Source: Cellvibrionales bacterium (lineage in GTDB: Bacteria > Pseudomonadota > Gammaproteobacteria > Pseudomonadales > GM7GCV1). Taken from it: a DNA stretch of 49,161 nucleotides. Shown in pieces: positions 27,938-37,168 of this stretch. Numbering within the stretch: position 1 is the first letter of the stretch; the number at the start of each line of letters is the position of its first letter. The DNA lies in the NCBI GenBank assembly GCA_014323765.1, contig JACONM010000010.1, positions 58,509 to 107,669 of the forward strand, written 5' to 3'. The position numbers and the translations under genes were made by a program. Under the pieces are notes generated by a model, which saw only the letters and a list, made by a program, of their open reading frames with translations, did not search any database and was not told where the DNA came from.

Positions 27938-29320
27938 TCAATCGAAGGCTTTAATTAGATCGCCTAATGTTTTTTTGGCATCGCCGAATAGCATGCGGGT
28001 GTTATCCTTGAAAAATAGCGGGTTGTCGATACCGGCAAAACCGCTGGCCATGGAACGCTTTAGTACAAAGACCGTGCGGGCGCGGTCGGCTTCAATTATC
28101 GGCATGCCGTAAATCGGGCTGGATTCAATTTCGTGCGCCGCCGGGTTGACCACATCGTTAGCACCGATAACCACGGCGACATCAAAACTATCCATGCGCG
28201 GGTTGACCTGCTCCATTTCCAGCAGCAGGTCGTAGGGCACATCCGCCTCGGCGAGCAGCACATTCATATGCCCCGGCATGCGCCCGGCCACCGGGTGAAT
28301 GGCGAAGACCGCCTCGCAGCCGTGCGCCTGCAAAATCTGTTGCAATTCACGCACGGCATGTTGCGCCTGCGCCACCGCTAGACCGTAGCCGGGAATAATC
28401 ACCACGCTGGAAGCCGCTTCTAAAATAAAATAGGCATCTTCGGCGGAAATGGGTTTGACCTCGCCGCGCTCGACCGCGGGGCCATTTGCTGCGGAACGCA
28501 CTGCGCCAAAGCCGGAAAACAACACATTCGCCAGCGAGCGATTCATCGCTTTGCACATAATTGTGGTTAAAATAATGCCGCTAGCACCGACCAGAGAACC
28601 GGCCACAATCAATAAAATGTTGCCAATGGCAAAACCAGCCGCCGCCGCCGCCACGCCGGAAAAACTATTCAGCAACGCAATGACCACCGGCATATCGCCG
28701 CCGCCGATGGGCAGCACAAACATAATTCCTAATAACAACGCCAGCCCCACCGCTAAATAAAGCCAATTCGAGTTGGCGGCATCCGCCATAAATAACCCGG
28801 CGCAAGCCAGCACTGCCAAAACAATTAACCCGTTGACCACCCGTTGTCCAGGATAGACAAACGGGCGACCGGGCAGAATCTCGCTCAGCTTTCCATAAGC
28901 CAGCAGCGAGCCAGTAAAAGCCAAACCGCCGATTAGAATAGAGGCAAACACACTGGCGCGGGTAAATGGCGGAACGGCCCCGCCACTGGCTAATAATGTC
29001 GCCAGTGCCGCCCAGCCGACCAGCAGGCTGGCCAAGCCCCCGAAGCCATTAAATAGCGCGACCATTTCCGGCATGGCAGTCATAGCGACCAAGCGCGCCG
29101 CCAAAGTGCCGAGTAAGGCACCGATAAGAATGCCAGCCAGAATATATTCGTAACTGAGGATCTGTTTATCGAGCAGTGCTACCACCACGGCAATCCCCAT
29201 ACCGAGCGCGGAAAGCAGATTGCCGCGCCGCGCTGTGGTCGGTGAGCCAAGCAATTTCAGCCCCAGAATAAAGCAGACCGCGGCAGCGATATAGGCAAAG
29301 CTAATCAGGCTTGCGCTCAT
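27938..29320 (-). CDS. pntB: NAD(P) transhydrogenase beta subunit
   Basis: PntB carries membrane helices and the NADP-binding domain III of the proton-driven transhydrogenase. The 460 residues show many membrane segments up to about 260, then GYGLAVAQAQHAVRELQQIL, the NADP-binding HPVAGRMPGHMNVLLAEA, VVIGANDVVNPAA and the end VLKRSMASGFAGIDNPLFF. Its ATG overlaps the stop of pntAB by four bases. Confidence 0.97.
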   Translation of the reverse strand: MSASLISFAYIAAAVCFILGLKLLGSPTTARRGNLLSALGMGIAVVVALLDKQILSYEYILAGILIGALLGTLAARLVAMTAMPEMVALFNGFGGLASLLVGWAALATLLASGGAVPPFTRASVFASILIGGLAFTGSLLAYGKLSEILPGRPFVYPGQRVVNGLIVLAVLACAGLFMADAANSNWLYLAVGLALLLGIMFVLPIGGGDMPVVIALLNSFSGVAAAAAGFAIGNILLIVAGSLVGASGIILTTIMCKAMNRSLANVLFSGFGAVRSAANGPAVERGEVKPISAEDAYFILEAASSVVIIPGYGLAVAQAQHAVRELQQILQAHGCEAVFAIHPVAGRMPGHMNVLLAEADVPYDLLLEMEQVNPRMDSFDVAVVIGANDVVNPAAHEIESSPIYGMPIIEADRARTVFVLKRSMASGFAGIDNPLFFKDNTRMLFGDAKKTLGDLIKAFD

Positions 29321-29607
29321 TTTTTATCGCCGTCCTTGCGCTTAAACATGGCCAGCATGCGATCGGTAACCAGATAACCACCGACCACATTGATGCTCGC
29401 CAGAATCACCGCCGCCGTGCCTAAAATTTTTGCCACCTGCGGCTCGCCTCCCCCGGCAGCGGCCAGTGCGCCGATTAACGTAATGCCGGAAATGGCATTG
29501 GAGCCGGACATAAGCGGGGTGTGCAGGGTGGAGGGCACTTTGTTGATCAGCTCAAACCCCAAAAAAACCGCCAGCACAAAGACCAGCCCTAAAAACGCCG
29601 CTTCCAC
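29317..29607 (-). CDS. pntAB: NAD(P) transhydrogenase alpha-2 (membrane part of PntA)
   Basis: A 96-residue membrane protein equal to the C-terminal part of E. coli PntA: hydrophobic FLGLVFVLAVFLGFELI, the conserved VPSTLHTPLMSGSNAISGI and VGGYLVTDRMLAMF. The alpha subunit is split in two here, as in Rhodospirillum and many other proteobacteria. It lies between pntAA (three bases) and pntB (four-base overlap). Confidence 0.96.
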   Translation of the reverse strand: MEAAFLGLVFVLAVFLGFELINKVPSTLHTPLMSGSNAISGITLIGALAAAGGGEPQVAKILGTAAVILASINVVGGYLVTDRMLAMFKRKDGDKK

Positions 29608-29610
29608 CGC

Positions 29611-30759
29611 CTAACCCTCCGCGTACAGTTGTGCGATGCGCGGGTTGCAGATGCGCCGCTCGCAGGTCAGCACACAGCCGCTCAGGTCGTTGGCAAGGTC
29701 CAATTCCACCGCCTGCGCCTCCGCATTCCAAAACTCCTCGACCAGACTGCACAGATTGGCGGAGTACATTTGCGAAGCCGCCCGTGGCACCGCGTTAGGC
29801 CAGTTGCCAGTGCCGACAATTTTCACCCCGCCCAGATCGACCACCCGGCCCGCCACCGAGCCTTCCACATTGCCGCCGCCCTCGCCGTCGCCTTGCGCCG
29901 CCATATCGACCACCACGCTGCCACTCCGCATACCAGCGACAAATTCCTGCGGCACGATGCGTGGCGGTTTGCGGCCAAATACCTGCGCGGTGGTGATCAG
30001 CACATCGGAGCCGGCGATGGTCTCGCGCTGCGCCTCGCGTTGTTTTTGCAGCTGCGCATCGGTCAGTTCCCGGGCGTAGCCTTCGGCGGTCGCGCCAGTC
30101 TCGCCCAGATCGATATCGAGAAAACGAGCCCCAAGCGAGCGCACCTGCTCGGCCACCTCCGGGCGGGTATCGAAAGCGGTCACCTGCGCCCCCAGCCGCT
30201 TGGCCGTGGCAATCGCCTGCAAGCCGGCCACCCCGGCCCCAATGACAAACACTTTGGCCGGTCGCAGGGTGCCGGCCGGAGTCATCATCATGGGGAACAG
30301 CGCGGGCAGCTGGCGGGCCGCTTCCAGCACCATCACATAGCCGGCTAGGTTGGCTTGCGAGCTGAGCGCGTCCATTTTTTGCGAGCGGGTGCTGCGCGGC
30401 ACCATCTCCATGCTGATGGTGCTAACCCCGCGCTGGCACAGGGCCTGCACCAGCTCGCGTTCTTTGAAGGGGTCGAGAAAACTGGCGTGAATGCCGCCGG
30501 GCTTGATTTGCGCCACCTCCGCAAGAGACGGCGAACCGACCCGCAACAGCATGTCAGCCTGCCCCAACAGCGCGACGCGATCCGCTGTCACTGTCGCCCC
30601 CGCATCCCGATATTCGGCATCGGCAAAGCCCGCCGCATCGCCCGCGCCTGCCTCCACCTGCACCGCGGCCCCTAAGCGCGTCAGCCGCTTTACCGAATCG
30701 GGAATGAGCGCGGTGCGGCACTCCGACTCCGCCTGTTCTTTGGGGACGGCGATTAACAC
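29611..30759 (-). CDS. pntAA: NAD(P) transhydrogenase alpha-1 (NAD-binding domain)
   Basis: Domain I of the transhydrogenase, binding NAD(H). From GTG 30759 the protein reads VLIAVPKEQ, then ERRTALIPDS-type sequence (ECRTALIPDSVKRL), MDALSSQANLAGYVMVLEAA, FVIGAGVAGLQAIATAKRLGA for the dinucleotide, and KPPRIVPQEFVAGM. 382 residues, the usual length. The frame is open further to 30948, but that extension reaches into the divergent fadJ-like gene and is not family-like, so GTG 30759 is preferred. Confidence 0.93.
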   Translation of the reverse strand: MLIAVPKEQAESECRTALIPDSVKRLTRLGAAVQVEAGAGDAAGFADAEYRDAGATVTADRVALLGQADMLLRVGSPSLAEVAQIKPGGIHASFLDPFKERELVQALCQRGVSTISMEMVPRSTRSQKMDALSSQANLAGYVMVLEAARQLPALFPMMMTPAGTLRPAKVFVIGAGVAGLQAIATAKRLGAQVTAFDTRPEVAEQVRSLGARFLDIDLGETGATAEGYARELTDAQLQKQREAQRETIAGSDVLITTAQVFGRKPPRIVPQEFVAGMRSGSVVVDMAAQGDGEGGGNVEGSVAGRVVDLGGVKIVGTGNWPNAVPRAASQMYSANLCSLVEEFWNAEAQAVELDLANDLSGCVLTCERRICNPRIAQLYAEG

Positions 30760-30852
30760 GGGCGGGTAATCCGTGGGGCGGCGATGGGCGGCAATTTGGC
30801 AGCGTGAAGGGTTTTTGGGGATGCGCAAATGGTACCGCAAAGCCTGCTTAAA

Positions 30853-30887
30853 TACACAAGCGGCGCGATCTTCACTAGAATCGCGCC
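30853..30887 (+). promoter_or_regulatory. promoter overlapped by a perfect inverted repeat, upstream of the fadJ-like gene
   Basis: TACACA (30853-30858) and TAGAAT (30876-30881, five of six matches) are 17 bases apart, a good sigma-70 spacing. GGCGCGAT (30862-30869) and ATCGCGCC (30880-30887) form a perfect 8-bp inverted repeat with a 10-base centre that covers the spacer and the -10 box. This is the layout of a repressor operator. It lies in the 165-base region between divergent pntAA and the fadJ-like gene and could control both. Which regulator binds is unknown. Confidence 0.45.
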
Positions 30888-30924
30888 TTGCCAATGGACG
30901 GGGGGACGGGGCGAAGGCACACCC

Positions 30925-32904
30925 ATGCAACACGGCGACTGGCAACAACAGCGCGACCGGGCGGGCATCGTCTGGCTGGGGCTGGACTGCGCCGATCGCC
31001 GCCTGAATGTGCTGAGCTTGGATGTGCTGCAGCAGTTGGCCGCCATCCTCGCCGAATTGGCAACCGCGCCGCCCGCCGGGTTAGTGCTCTATTCGGCCAA
31101 AACGAGCGGCTTTTGCGCCGGGGCCGATCTGCGCGAATTCGACCTTCAGACCGATGAGCAGGAAGTACGGCGGGTCATCGAGCAGACGCACGCCCTGTTC
31201 AACCGCATCGAAAATCTACCCTGCCCCACGGTGGCGGCCATCGATGGCATTTGCCTCGGCGGCGGGCTGGAATTGGCTCTAGCCTGCGACTGGCGCATTC
31301 TGGTCGACCGCCCGGCCACCCGCCTCGGCTTTCCGGAAATCCAACTGGGTCTCTTCCCCGGCTTCGGCGGCACGGCCCGCTCGGTGCGCTTACTCGGCGG
31401 GCGGCGCGCTTTAACCCTAATGCTGACCGGCAAGCAATTACCCGCCGCGACAGCGGTCAAACTGGGGCTGGCCAACGAACTGTGCAGCCCACACCGCAGC
31501 TGGCAATGGTGCGCCAGGCAAGCGATCGAACAGGGCAAAAAATCCCATCGCCCCCCCTTGATTGAACGGCTCACAAACCACTGGCCCGCCCGCCCGCTAC
31601 TGGCACAGATAATCCGGCGGCAGGCGGCCAAAAAGGCCACCCCGCGGCACTTCCCCGCGCCCACCGCCCTCATCGATCTCTGGGCCGCGCAGGGTCACAG
31701 TTTCCCCAATATGCTCGCCGGCGAGGCCACGCAGGTGCCGCCCCTGCTGCTCGGCGCAACCTCCCAAAACTTGCGCCGCGTCTTTCGTCTGATGGAGCGG
31801 CTCAAGGATCTCGGCAACCCTACCCTCGATCCCACCCTCGACTGGCAGCCACGCCGGGTGCATGTGGTGGGCGCGGGCACCATGGGCGGCGACATTGCCG
31901 CTTGGTGCGCATTGCGCGGCAGGCAAGTCAGCCTGCAAGACCGCGAATCGGCCTTGATCGAGCAGGCTCTGCGCCGCGCCGCACAATTCTTCGCCCGCAA
32001 AGTGCGCAATGTGACCGAACGCGAAGCGGTCAAGCTGCGCCTGCTGGCCGATCCTGCGGGCGCAGGTTTGGCGGCGGCGGACTTGATCATCGAGGCGATT
32101 CCAGAGAATCTAGCAGCCAAGCAAGCCCTGTTTGCCGAGCTGGAAACCAAAGTCCGCCCCACCGCCCTGCTGGCCACCAACACCTCCGCCCTGCCACTGG
32201 CAGAGATCGCCGCCCGCATGCAGCAACCGCAGCGACTTATCGGCTTGCATTTTTTCAACCCGGCCACCCGCATGCCACTGGTCGAGGTGGTCAGAGGCAC
32301 GGATTCCGACCCCGCGGCGGTCACCAAAGGCATGCGATTTTGCGGATGCGTAGGGCGCCTGCCGCTGCCGGTGAAAAGCACCCCCGGCTTTCTGGTCAAC
32401 CGGGTGCTGGCCCCCTATATGGCGGGCGCATTGCAAGCCTTGCAGGCGGGCCACCCCCGCGAAGCCATCGATGCGGCGTTGCGCGATTTCGGCATGCCGA
32501 TGGGCCCGCTGGAATTGGCCGACACCGTCGGGCTGGATGTGGGGTTGGCAGTGGTGCGCAGCTTGCTGCCGGACCATCGCGCCGCGCTCGAGTTTCTGCA
32601 GGCGCAGGTCGCGACGGGCCGGCTGGGCAAGAAAACCGGAGCCGGGATTTATCGCTGGAAGAACGGCAAGCCGATAAAACCCCTTCGCGGGCGATGGACG
32701 CGACCGGATCAGACCCTAGCGCAGCAACTGATCCAGCCGCTGCTCGCCGAATGCCAAGCATGTCTGGACGCGGGCATTGTGGCCGATGCTGACCTGCTGG
32801 ATGCCGGGGTGATCTTCGGCACCGGCTTTGCGCCGCATCGCGGTGGACCGCTGCATTATTTGCGCTCGCTGGAACCCTCCGATGGGCAACCCGACCATGC
32901 CTAG
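30925..32904 (+). CDS. fadJ: fused enoyl-CoA hydratase / 3-hydroxyacyl-CoA dehydrogenase
   Basis: Two steps of fatty-acid beta-oxidation in one chain of 659 residues. The N-terminal crotonase part has SGFCAGADLREFD (oxyanion hole), and the catalytic glutamates in GGGLELALACDW and FPEIQLGLFPGFGGTAR. The dehydrogenase part starts near 310 with HVVGAGTMGGDIAAWCA for NAD, followed by NTSALPLAEIA, LHFFNPATRMPLVEVV with the catalytic His, and GFLVNRVLAPYM. FadB and FadJ share this build; the shorter length and the thiolase downstream favour a FadJ-type role. ATG 30925 is chosen over the upstream frame because it lies after a promoter and a G-rich ribosome-binding region. Overlaps the thiolase gene by eight bases. 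Confidence 0.92.
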   Translation: MQHGDWQQQRDRAGIVWLGLDCADRRLNVLSLDVLQQLAAILAELATAPPAGLVLYSAKTSGFCAGADLREFDLQTDEQEVRRVIEQTHALFNRIENLPCPTVAAIDGICLGGGLELALACDWRILVDRPATRLGFPEIQLGLFPGFGGTARSVRLLGGRRALTLMLTGKQLPAATAVKLGLANELCSPHRSWQWCARQAIEQGKKSHRPPLIERLTNHWPARPLLAQIIRRQAAKKATPRHFPAPTALIDLWAAQGHSFPNMLAGEATQVPPLLLGATSQNLRRVFRLMERLKDLGNPTLDPTLDWQPRRVHVVGAGTMGGDIAAWCALRGRQVSLQDRESALIEQALRRAAQFFARKVRNVTEREAVKLRLLADPAGAGLAAADLIIEAIPENLAAKQALFAELETKVRPTALLATNTSALPLAEIAARMQQPQRLIGLHFFNPATRMPLVEVVRGTDSDPAAVTKGMRFCGCVGRLPLPVKSTPGFLVNRVLAPYMAGALQALQAGHPREAIDAALRDFGMPMGPLELADTVGLDVGLAVVRSLLPDHRAALEFLQAQVATGRLGKKTGAGIYRWKNGKPIKPLRGRWTRPDQTLAQQLIQPLLAECQACLDAGIVADADLLDAGVIFGTGFAPHRGGPLHYLRSLEPSDGQPDHA

Positions 32905-34177
32905 CCCGATCCGCCCGGTCGCGATAGTCGGCGGCGTTCGCCTCCCTTTCGCCCGCGCCGGCACCGCCTACGCCGAGCTAGGCAACCTCGATCTGCTCAC
33001 CGCCGCACTGGCCGCACTGGCCGATAAATATCGGCTGGGCGGCGCAAAAATCGATAGCCTGCTCGCCGGCGCGGTGTTGCACCACCCCCGGGATTACAAT
33101 CTGGCGCGTGAGGCGACCCTAAGTGCCGGGCTGTCGCCGCTCACCCCCGCCGCCACCCTGCAACAAGCCTGCGCCACCAGCCTGCAAGCGGCCATGCAAA
33201 TCGCTGCCGCTATCGCCTGCGGGCAGATCGAATGCGGCATCGCGGCCGGCACCGACAGTGCCAGCACCGCACCCGTGGTTTTTGCACCCCGCTTCGCCCG
33301 CCGCCTACTAAAAATGGGCCGCGCCCGCAATCTGGCCGACCGCCTCAGGGCCTTCAAAGGTTTTGCATTCAAAGAACTCGCCCCGGTCCCGCCCGCCGCT
33401 ACCGAACCAAGAACCGGGCTAAGCATGGGGCAGCATTGCGAGATCATGGCGCGGGAATGGCAGATCGACCGCGCCGCCCAAGATGCCTTCGCACTCGTCA
33501 GCCATCAACGCGCCGAGCAAGCCTGGCGGGCCGGCTTTTTTGATGAATGGGTGGTGCCCTGCGCAAATCTGCATCGCGACAATAATTTGCGTTTCGGGCT
33601 AACCGCCGCGCAATTAGCCGCGCTGCCGCCAGCCTTTGACCGCAGCGAAACTGGCACCCTGACCGCCGGCAACAGCAGCGCACTGACCGATGGGGCCGCC
33701 GCCGTGTTGCTGGCCAGTGAACGCTGGGCGCGTGATCGGAACCTGCCCATTTTGGGCTACCTGACTCACAGCCGCACCGCGGCGGTCGACTTTGTCGGCG
33801 GCGAGGGCCTATTGATGGCCCCCACGGTGGCAGTAACCGAATTACTGCAAAATGCGGGCCTGTCCCTGCCCGATATCGACCTGCTGGAATTGCATGAAGC
33901 CTTCGCCGCCCAAATACTTTGCACCCTAGCGGCATGGCAATGCCCGACCTATTGCCGGGAACGATTGGGATTGACAGAATCGCTCGGCGCGGTCGACCGC
34001 AAGCGGCTCAATGTTGCCGGCGGCAGCCTAGCATTAGGCCATCCCTTCGCCGCCACCGGTGCCCGCCTACTGACCAGCATGGCGCAGTTACTAAGTCATC
34101 GGCAGCAAAACAAAGGGCTAATCGCCATCTGCGCCGCCAGCGGATTAGGCACCGCCGCACTCATTGAACGGGCTTGA
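32897..34177 (+). CDS. fadI: acetyl-CoA C-acyltransferase (thiolase), FadI-like
   Basis: It carries out the thiolytic cleavage that ends each beta-oxidation round. The 426-residue protein has the nucleophile cysteine in LQQACATSLQAA, TGLSMGQHCEIMAREW, GTLTAGNSSALTDGAAAV, LELHEAFAAQ, the catalytic His in GGSLALGHPFAATGAR, and the second cysteine in ICAASGLGTAALIE. The last motif and the pair with a FadJ-type gene fit FadI. Two ATGs (32882 and 32897) are possible; 32897 overlaps the upstream stop codon and is preferred. Confidence 0.92.
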   Translation: MPSPIRPVAIVGGVRLPFARAGTAYAELGNLDLLTAALAALADKYRLGGAKIDSLLAGAVLHHPRDYNLAREATLSAGLSPLTPAATLQQACATSLQAAMQIAAAIACGQIECGIAAGTDSASTAPVVFAPRFARRLLKMGRARNLADRLRAFKGFAFKELAPVPPAATEPRTGLSMGQHCEIMAREWQIDRAAQDAFALVSHQRAEQAWRAGFFDEWVVPCANLHRDNNLRFGLTAAQLAALPPAFDRSETGTLTAGNSSALTDGAAAVLLASERWARDRNLPILGYLTHSRTAAVDFVGGEGLLMAPTVAVTELLQNAGLSLPDIDLLELHEAFAAQILCTLAAWQCPTYCRERLGLTESLGAVDRKRLNVAGGSLALGHPFAATGARLLTSMAQLLSHRQQNKGLIAICAASGLGTAALIERA

Positions 34178-34222
34178 TTTGGTGCGCAAGAGGCGACCGG
34201 CGGGCAAGGACCCGCAAGCGAT

Positions 34223-35185
34223 TCAAGCGGCGTAATAATTTTCCATTTTTTGGATAAGTTCGCCGAGCCGCTCGGCGGGCAGACTGTCGATGCCGGCCGC
34301 CGCTTGGCGCCCGCCGCCGGTGGGGAATTGGCGGCAGATTTCATCTGCGCCGGTTTTGCGGTCGAGGGGCGCGCGGGCACTGACTAAATAACTACCGTCG
34401 GGTTTTTCGGTTAACACCAAATGGGCGCGCTCCGGGGTGGCGCGGGCCAACTGATTGCCGTAGACACCGCTGACCCGCCGCGCCCAAGCGGCATCGGGCA
34501 GGCGGAACACCGCTAGGCTGGCCGAGCAATAGTCCGCTTCCACCGTCGCCGCCTGCGCCAAATCCTGCCGATAGCCCTGTTCGATGCGGGCGAAGCTGTC
34601 GGCATCTTCGGCAATAAAAGCCAGAGGGTCGGTGTGCGGCAGCAGTTTGCGGTAAAGCGCGGCGGGCGCAAAATGCAAATCCGCCACTTTGGCACCGTAG
34701 CTGTTGTAATTGATATAGGTGCCCAGATTTTGCAGTTGCGCCAGTTGCGCGGCATTTAGTTGCAAAGGCTGCGCCAAGCGGCGGGCGACCCGGTGCAGGT
34801 TATCGCCGAAAGTGCCGACCACCGCCCAGGCGCGCCCGCGGCCACCGAGGTAGCGGTCCACCAACAAACTGGTACAAATATCGCCGCCGGTATCGATGTG
34901 CGTTTCCAATCTAGGGCTGTACGGAATTTGCCCGGCGAAGTGATGGTCAAAATAGAGCACCTCAGCCCCGGCGGCTAGGGCCCGTTGCAACCCCGTGCGG
35001 TTTTTATCCAGCGATATATCCAGCACACAAAGCTGGTCGCCGGCGGCGTAATCCTGTCGCTCGATCAATGCAATATCGCGCTTTACCCCGGTAATCAGCC
35101 GACTAGTTCGGGGAGCCGCTTGGCGCAGCTGCAACAGGGCGCAAATGCCATCGGCATCGCCATTGAAAATATCGTAGGCGGTCAT
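34223..35185 (-). CDS. DHH-family phosphoesterase in the sulfate-activation operon
   Basis: A 320-residue protein with the DHH layout: NGDADGICALLQL (residues 8-20, Asp10 and Asp12), VLDISLDKN (Asp56), FDHHFAGQ (DHH at 80-82) and DTGGDICTSLLVDRYL. The C-terminal DHHA1-type part ends in GGGRQAAAG at 290-298, where most family members have GGGHxxAAG, so the His is replaced by Arg. DHH-DHHA1 enzymes such as NrnA split short RNAs and 3',5'-bisphosphoadenosine (PAP). Position directly after ppa, sat and cysC makes PAP removal an attractive guess, but this is inference. ATG 35185 was chosen because the motif starts there; the longer frame runs through ppa. Confidence 0.75.
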   Translation of the reverse strand: MTAYDIFNGDADGICALLQLRQAAPRTSRLITGVKRDIALIERQDYAAGDQLCVLDISLDKNRTGLQRALAAGAEVLYFDHHFAGQIPYSPRLETHIDTGGDICTSLLVDRYLGGRGRAWAVVGTFGDNLHRVARRLAQPLQLNAAQLAQLQNLGTYINYNSYGAKVADLHFAPAALYRKLLPHTDPLAFIAEDADSFARIEQGYRQDLAQAATVEADYCSASLAVFRLPDAAWARRVSGVYGNQLARATPERAHLVLTEKPDGSYLVSARAPLDRKTGADEICRQFPTGGGRQAAAGIDSLPAERLGELIQKMENYYAA

Positions 35186-35213
35186 CGGTTGCGGCGGCCC
35201 CGGCGGCGTGGTT

Positions 35214-35852
35214 TCAATCGTCCGCGGCACCGTGCAGGTGCCCGAATTGCTCGCGATAATCCTGCTCGGCGGCGGCCACCACGCGCAGGGCTTGGTCGCG
35301 CCCGTAGACGTGGTCGACGCGGATGTCAATATCCTGCCCCGGCACCATTTTGTAGGTTTTAAAATAATGTTGCAGGCGCTCAACTTTAATCGGCGGCAAG
35401 TCGCTAATATCGAGCGCATCGCCCCAAATGTTATCGCCATCCAACACCGCGATAATTTTGTCATCCGCCTCGCCGCCATCGATCATTTGAATGCCGCCGA
35501 CCACCCGCGCATTGAGCAAAATATCGGCGCGGGTGATAAGCCGCTCGGAAAGGACGCAAATATCCAGCGGGTCGCCGTCCGCCGCCGCGGCCTCGGCGCA
35601 GAGCGCGGCCACATTTTTACCGCAATAGGTTTGCGGAATAAACCCATAAAGAGCGGGCGGGCTGGCATTGGTACGCTGCGGGCGATCGACCATTAAAAAG
35701 CCGGAATGTTTGTCGATTTCATATTTAACCAGATCGCTAGGGGTGAGCTCGATATAGGTTTTGACGATCTCGGCCCGCGCCGGGTCATCGCGGGTCGACA
35801 GACCGTGCCACGGGTGGCGGCGCCAGCGGTTAAATTGACCGCGGTTGTACAT
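35214..35852 (-). CDS. ppa: inorganic pyrophosphatase (family I)
   Basis: It hydrolyses PPi and so pulls reactions such as ATP sulfurylase toward APS. The 212-residue protein has YEIDKHSGFLMVDRP, YGFIPQTYCG, DGDPLDICVLSE with the metal-binding aspartates, and GGEADDKIIAVLDGD. It is longer than the E. coli enzyme because of an N-terminal extension (NRGQFNRWRRHPWHGL), as in some related bacterial PPases. An excellent AAGGAG lies 7 bases before ATG 35852. It sits between sat and the DHH gene on the same strand. Confidence 0.94.
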   Translation of the reverse strand: MYNRGQFNRWRRHPWHGLSTRDDPARAEIVKTYIELTPSDLVKYEIDKHSGFLMVDRPQRTNASPPALYGFIPQTYCGKNVAALCAEAAAADGDPLDICVLSERLITRADILLNARVVGGIQMIDGGEADDKIIAVLDGDNIWGDALDISDLPPIKVERLQHYFKTYKMVPGQDIDIRVDHVYGRDQALRVVAAAEQDYREQFGHLHGAADD

Positions 35853-35904
35853 GGTAATCTCCTTTTTAAGTTAGGTTTGGACAGGGTTTTTTTTACGGTT
35901 AATT

Positions 35905-37128
35905 TTACGACTGGTTTCCCGCCGCATTGGACGGCGATTGATTTAGGGATTGATAATAATCCATCAAAATCTGCGCCACCTCAGGGCGGGAAAATTCCGC
36001 CGGCGGGGCGGTGCCGGCACTGAGCAATTCGCGCACCCGGGTGCCAGACAGCAAAATAAAATCGTCCGCGCTATGGTCCGGCGCATCGCGCATCATCACC
36101 ACCCGCCCGAGTTTTTTTGACCAAGCGGTGTGGTCGGCGCGGTAGATTTTAATTTGCAGCGCATCCGGCGGAATCTGATCGAAAATCGCCTGCGCATCAA
36201 ACGCCCCGTAATAGTCGCCCACGCCGGCATGATCGCGCCCGACAATCAGATGGCTACAGCCGCAATTTTGGCGGAACAGGGCGTGCAACAAAGCCTCACG
36301 CGGGCCGGCGTACAGCATATCGAATCCGTAGCCGGCCACCATGACCCGATTGGCCGGAAAATAACCAGCCACCATGGCCCGGATGGCAGCATCGCGCACC
36401 TCGGCGGGAATATCGCCCGGCTTCAATTTGCCCAGCAGCATGTGAATCAGCAAACCATCGGTTTCCAAGTCGTCCATCGCCATGCGGCAAAGCTCCTCAT
36501 GCGCCCGGTGCATGGGGTTGCGGGTTTGGAAAGCGACCACTTTGTCCCAGCCTTGCGCGGCCATCGCTTGGCGAATTTCCGGCGCGGTGCGGAAGGTGGC
36601 GGGAAAATCGGTTTGAAAATAGGAATAATTTAGCACCTCAATGGGCCCGGCGAGCAGCACATCGCCCTGCGCCCGGAAAGTCGCCACGCCGGGATGCCCC
36701 GCATCCAAAGTGCCAAAAACCCGCTCGGCGATCTGCGCCCGCTGCGCCTCGGATACGGTCTCCACCGCGGTCACTTCCTGCACCGCCAATACGGGGCCGC
36801 CCGCCACATTGGGATCGGTCAACGCAACGCGAGCACCGACCTTGATGCCATCGGCCGCGGCGGCAGGCAGCAGGTTAAGCACCGGCACCGGCCAAAATAA
36901 GCCGCTGCGGGTGTGCATATCGTCCGCCACGCTGAGCGCATCGGCTAAATCCATATAGCCGGCCAGCGGGGTGAAGTAGCCCGCGCCGAGCATGACCGCA
37001 TTGGCCGCGGCGGCGGAACTGAGTGTGACCTGCGGCAAACTGCGGGCCGCGGCGGCCAGGGCGGCGGCTTTGTCCGGGTCGGCGACTAGGCGGGGGCTAA
37101 GGGCGGCGGCACCGTGCGGGCTGATCAT
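35905..37128 (-). CDS. sat: sulfate adenylyltransferase (ATP sulfurylase, Sat type)
   Basis: It joins ATP and sulfate to APS and PPi, or runs the other way in sulfur oxidisers. The homo-oligomeric Sat form, not CysDN, is shown by FQTRNPMHRAHEELC (HxxH), LLGKLKPGDIP, HLIVGRDHAGVG and LLSGTRVRELLSAG. From ATG 37128 the protein has 407 residues, the normal length for the single-domain enzyme. cysC upstream and ppa downstream on the same strand indicate an assimilatory role (PAPS formation). No apr or dsr genes are in the window, so a dissimilatory role cannot be judged. Confidence 0.95.
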   Translation of the reverse strand: MISPHGAAALSPRLVADPDKAAALAAAARSLPQVTLSSAAAANAVMLGAGYFTPLAGYMDLADALSVADDMHTRSGLFWPVPVLNLLPAAAADGIKVGARVALTDPNVAGGPVLAVQEVTAVETVSEAQRAQIAERVFGTLDAGHPGVATFRAQGDVLLAGPIEVLNYSYFQTDFPATFRTAPEIRQAMAAQGWDKVVAFQTRNPMHRAHEELCRMAMDDLETDGLLIHMLLGKLKPGDIPAEVRDAAIRAMVAGYFPANRVMVAGYGFDMLYAGPREALLHALFRQNCGCSHLIVGRDHAGVGDYYGAFDAQAIFDQIPPDALQIKIYRADHTAWSKKLGRVVMMRDAPDHSADDFILLSGTRVRELLSAGTAPPAEFSRPEVAQILMDYYQSLNQSPSNAAGNQS

Positions 37129-37168
37129 AGGGGCAAATCCTGTGCGATTAGAGGGCGGGTTTGACGGC

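Noticed and set aside
30760-30948. N-terminal extension of pntAA by 63 residues
   Set aside because: It is not family-like and runs through the divergent promoter region; GTG 30759 starts exactly at the conserved VLIAVPKEQ.
35186-35479. Extended N-terminus of the DHH phosphoesterase
   Set aside because: It is the shadow of ppa in another frame; the DHH motif begins right at ATG 35185.
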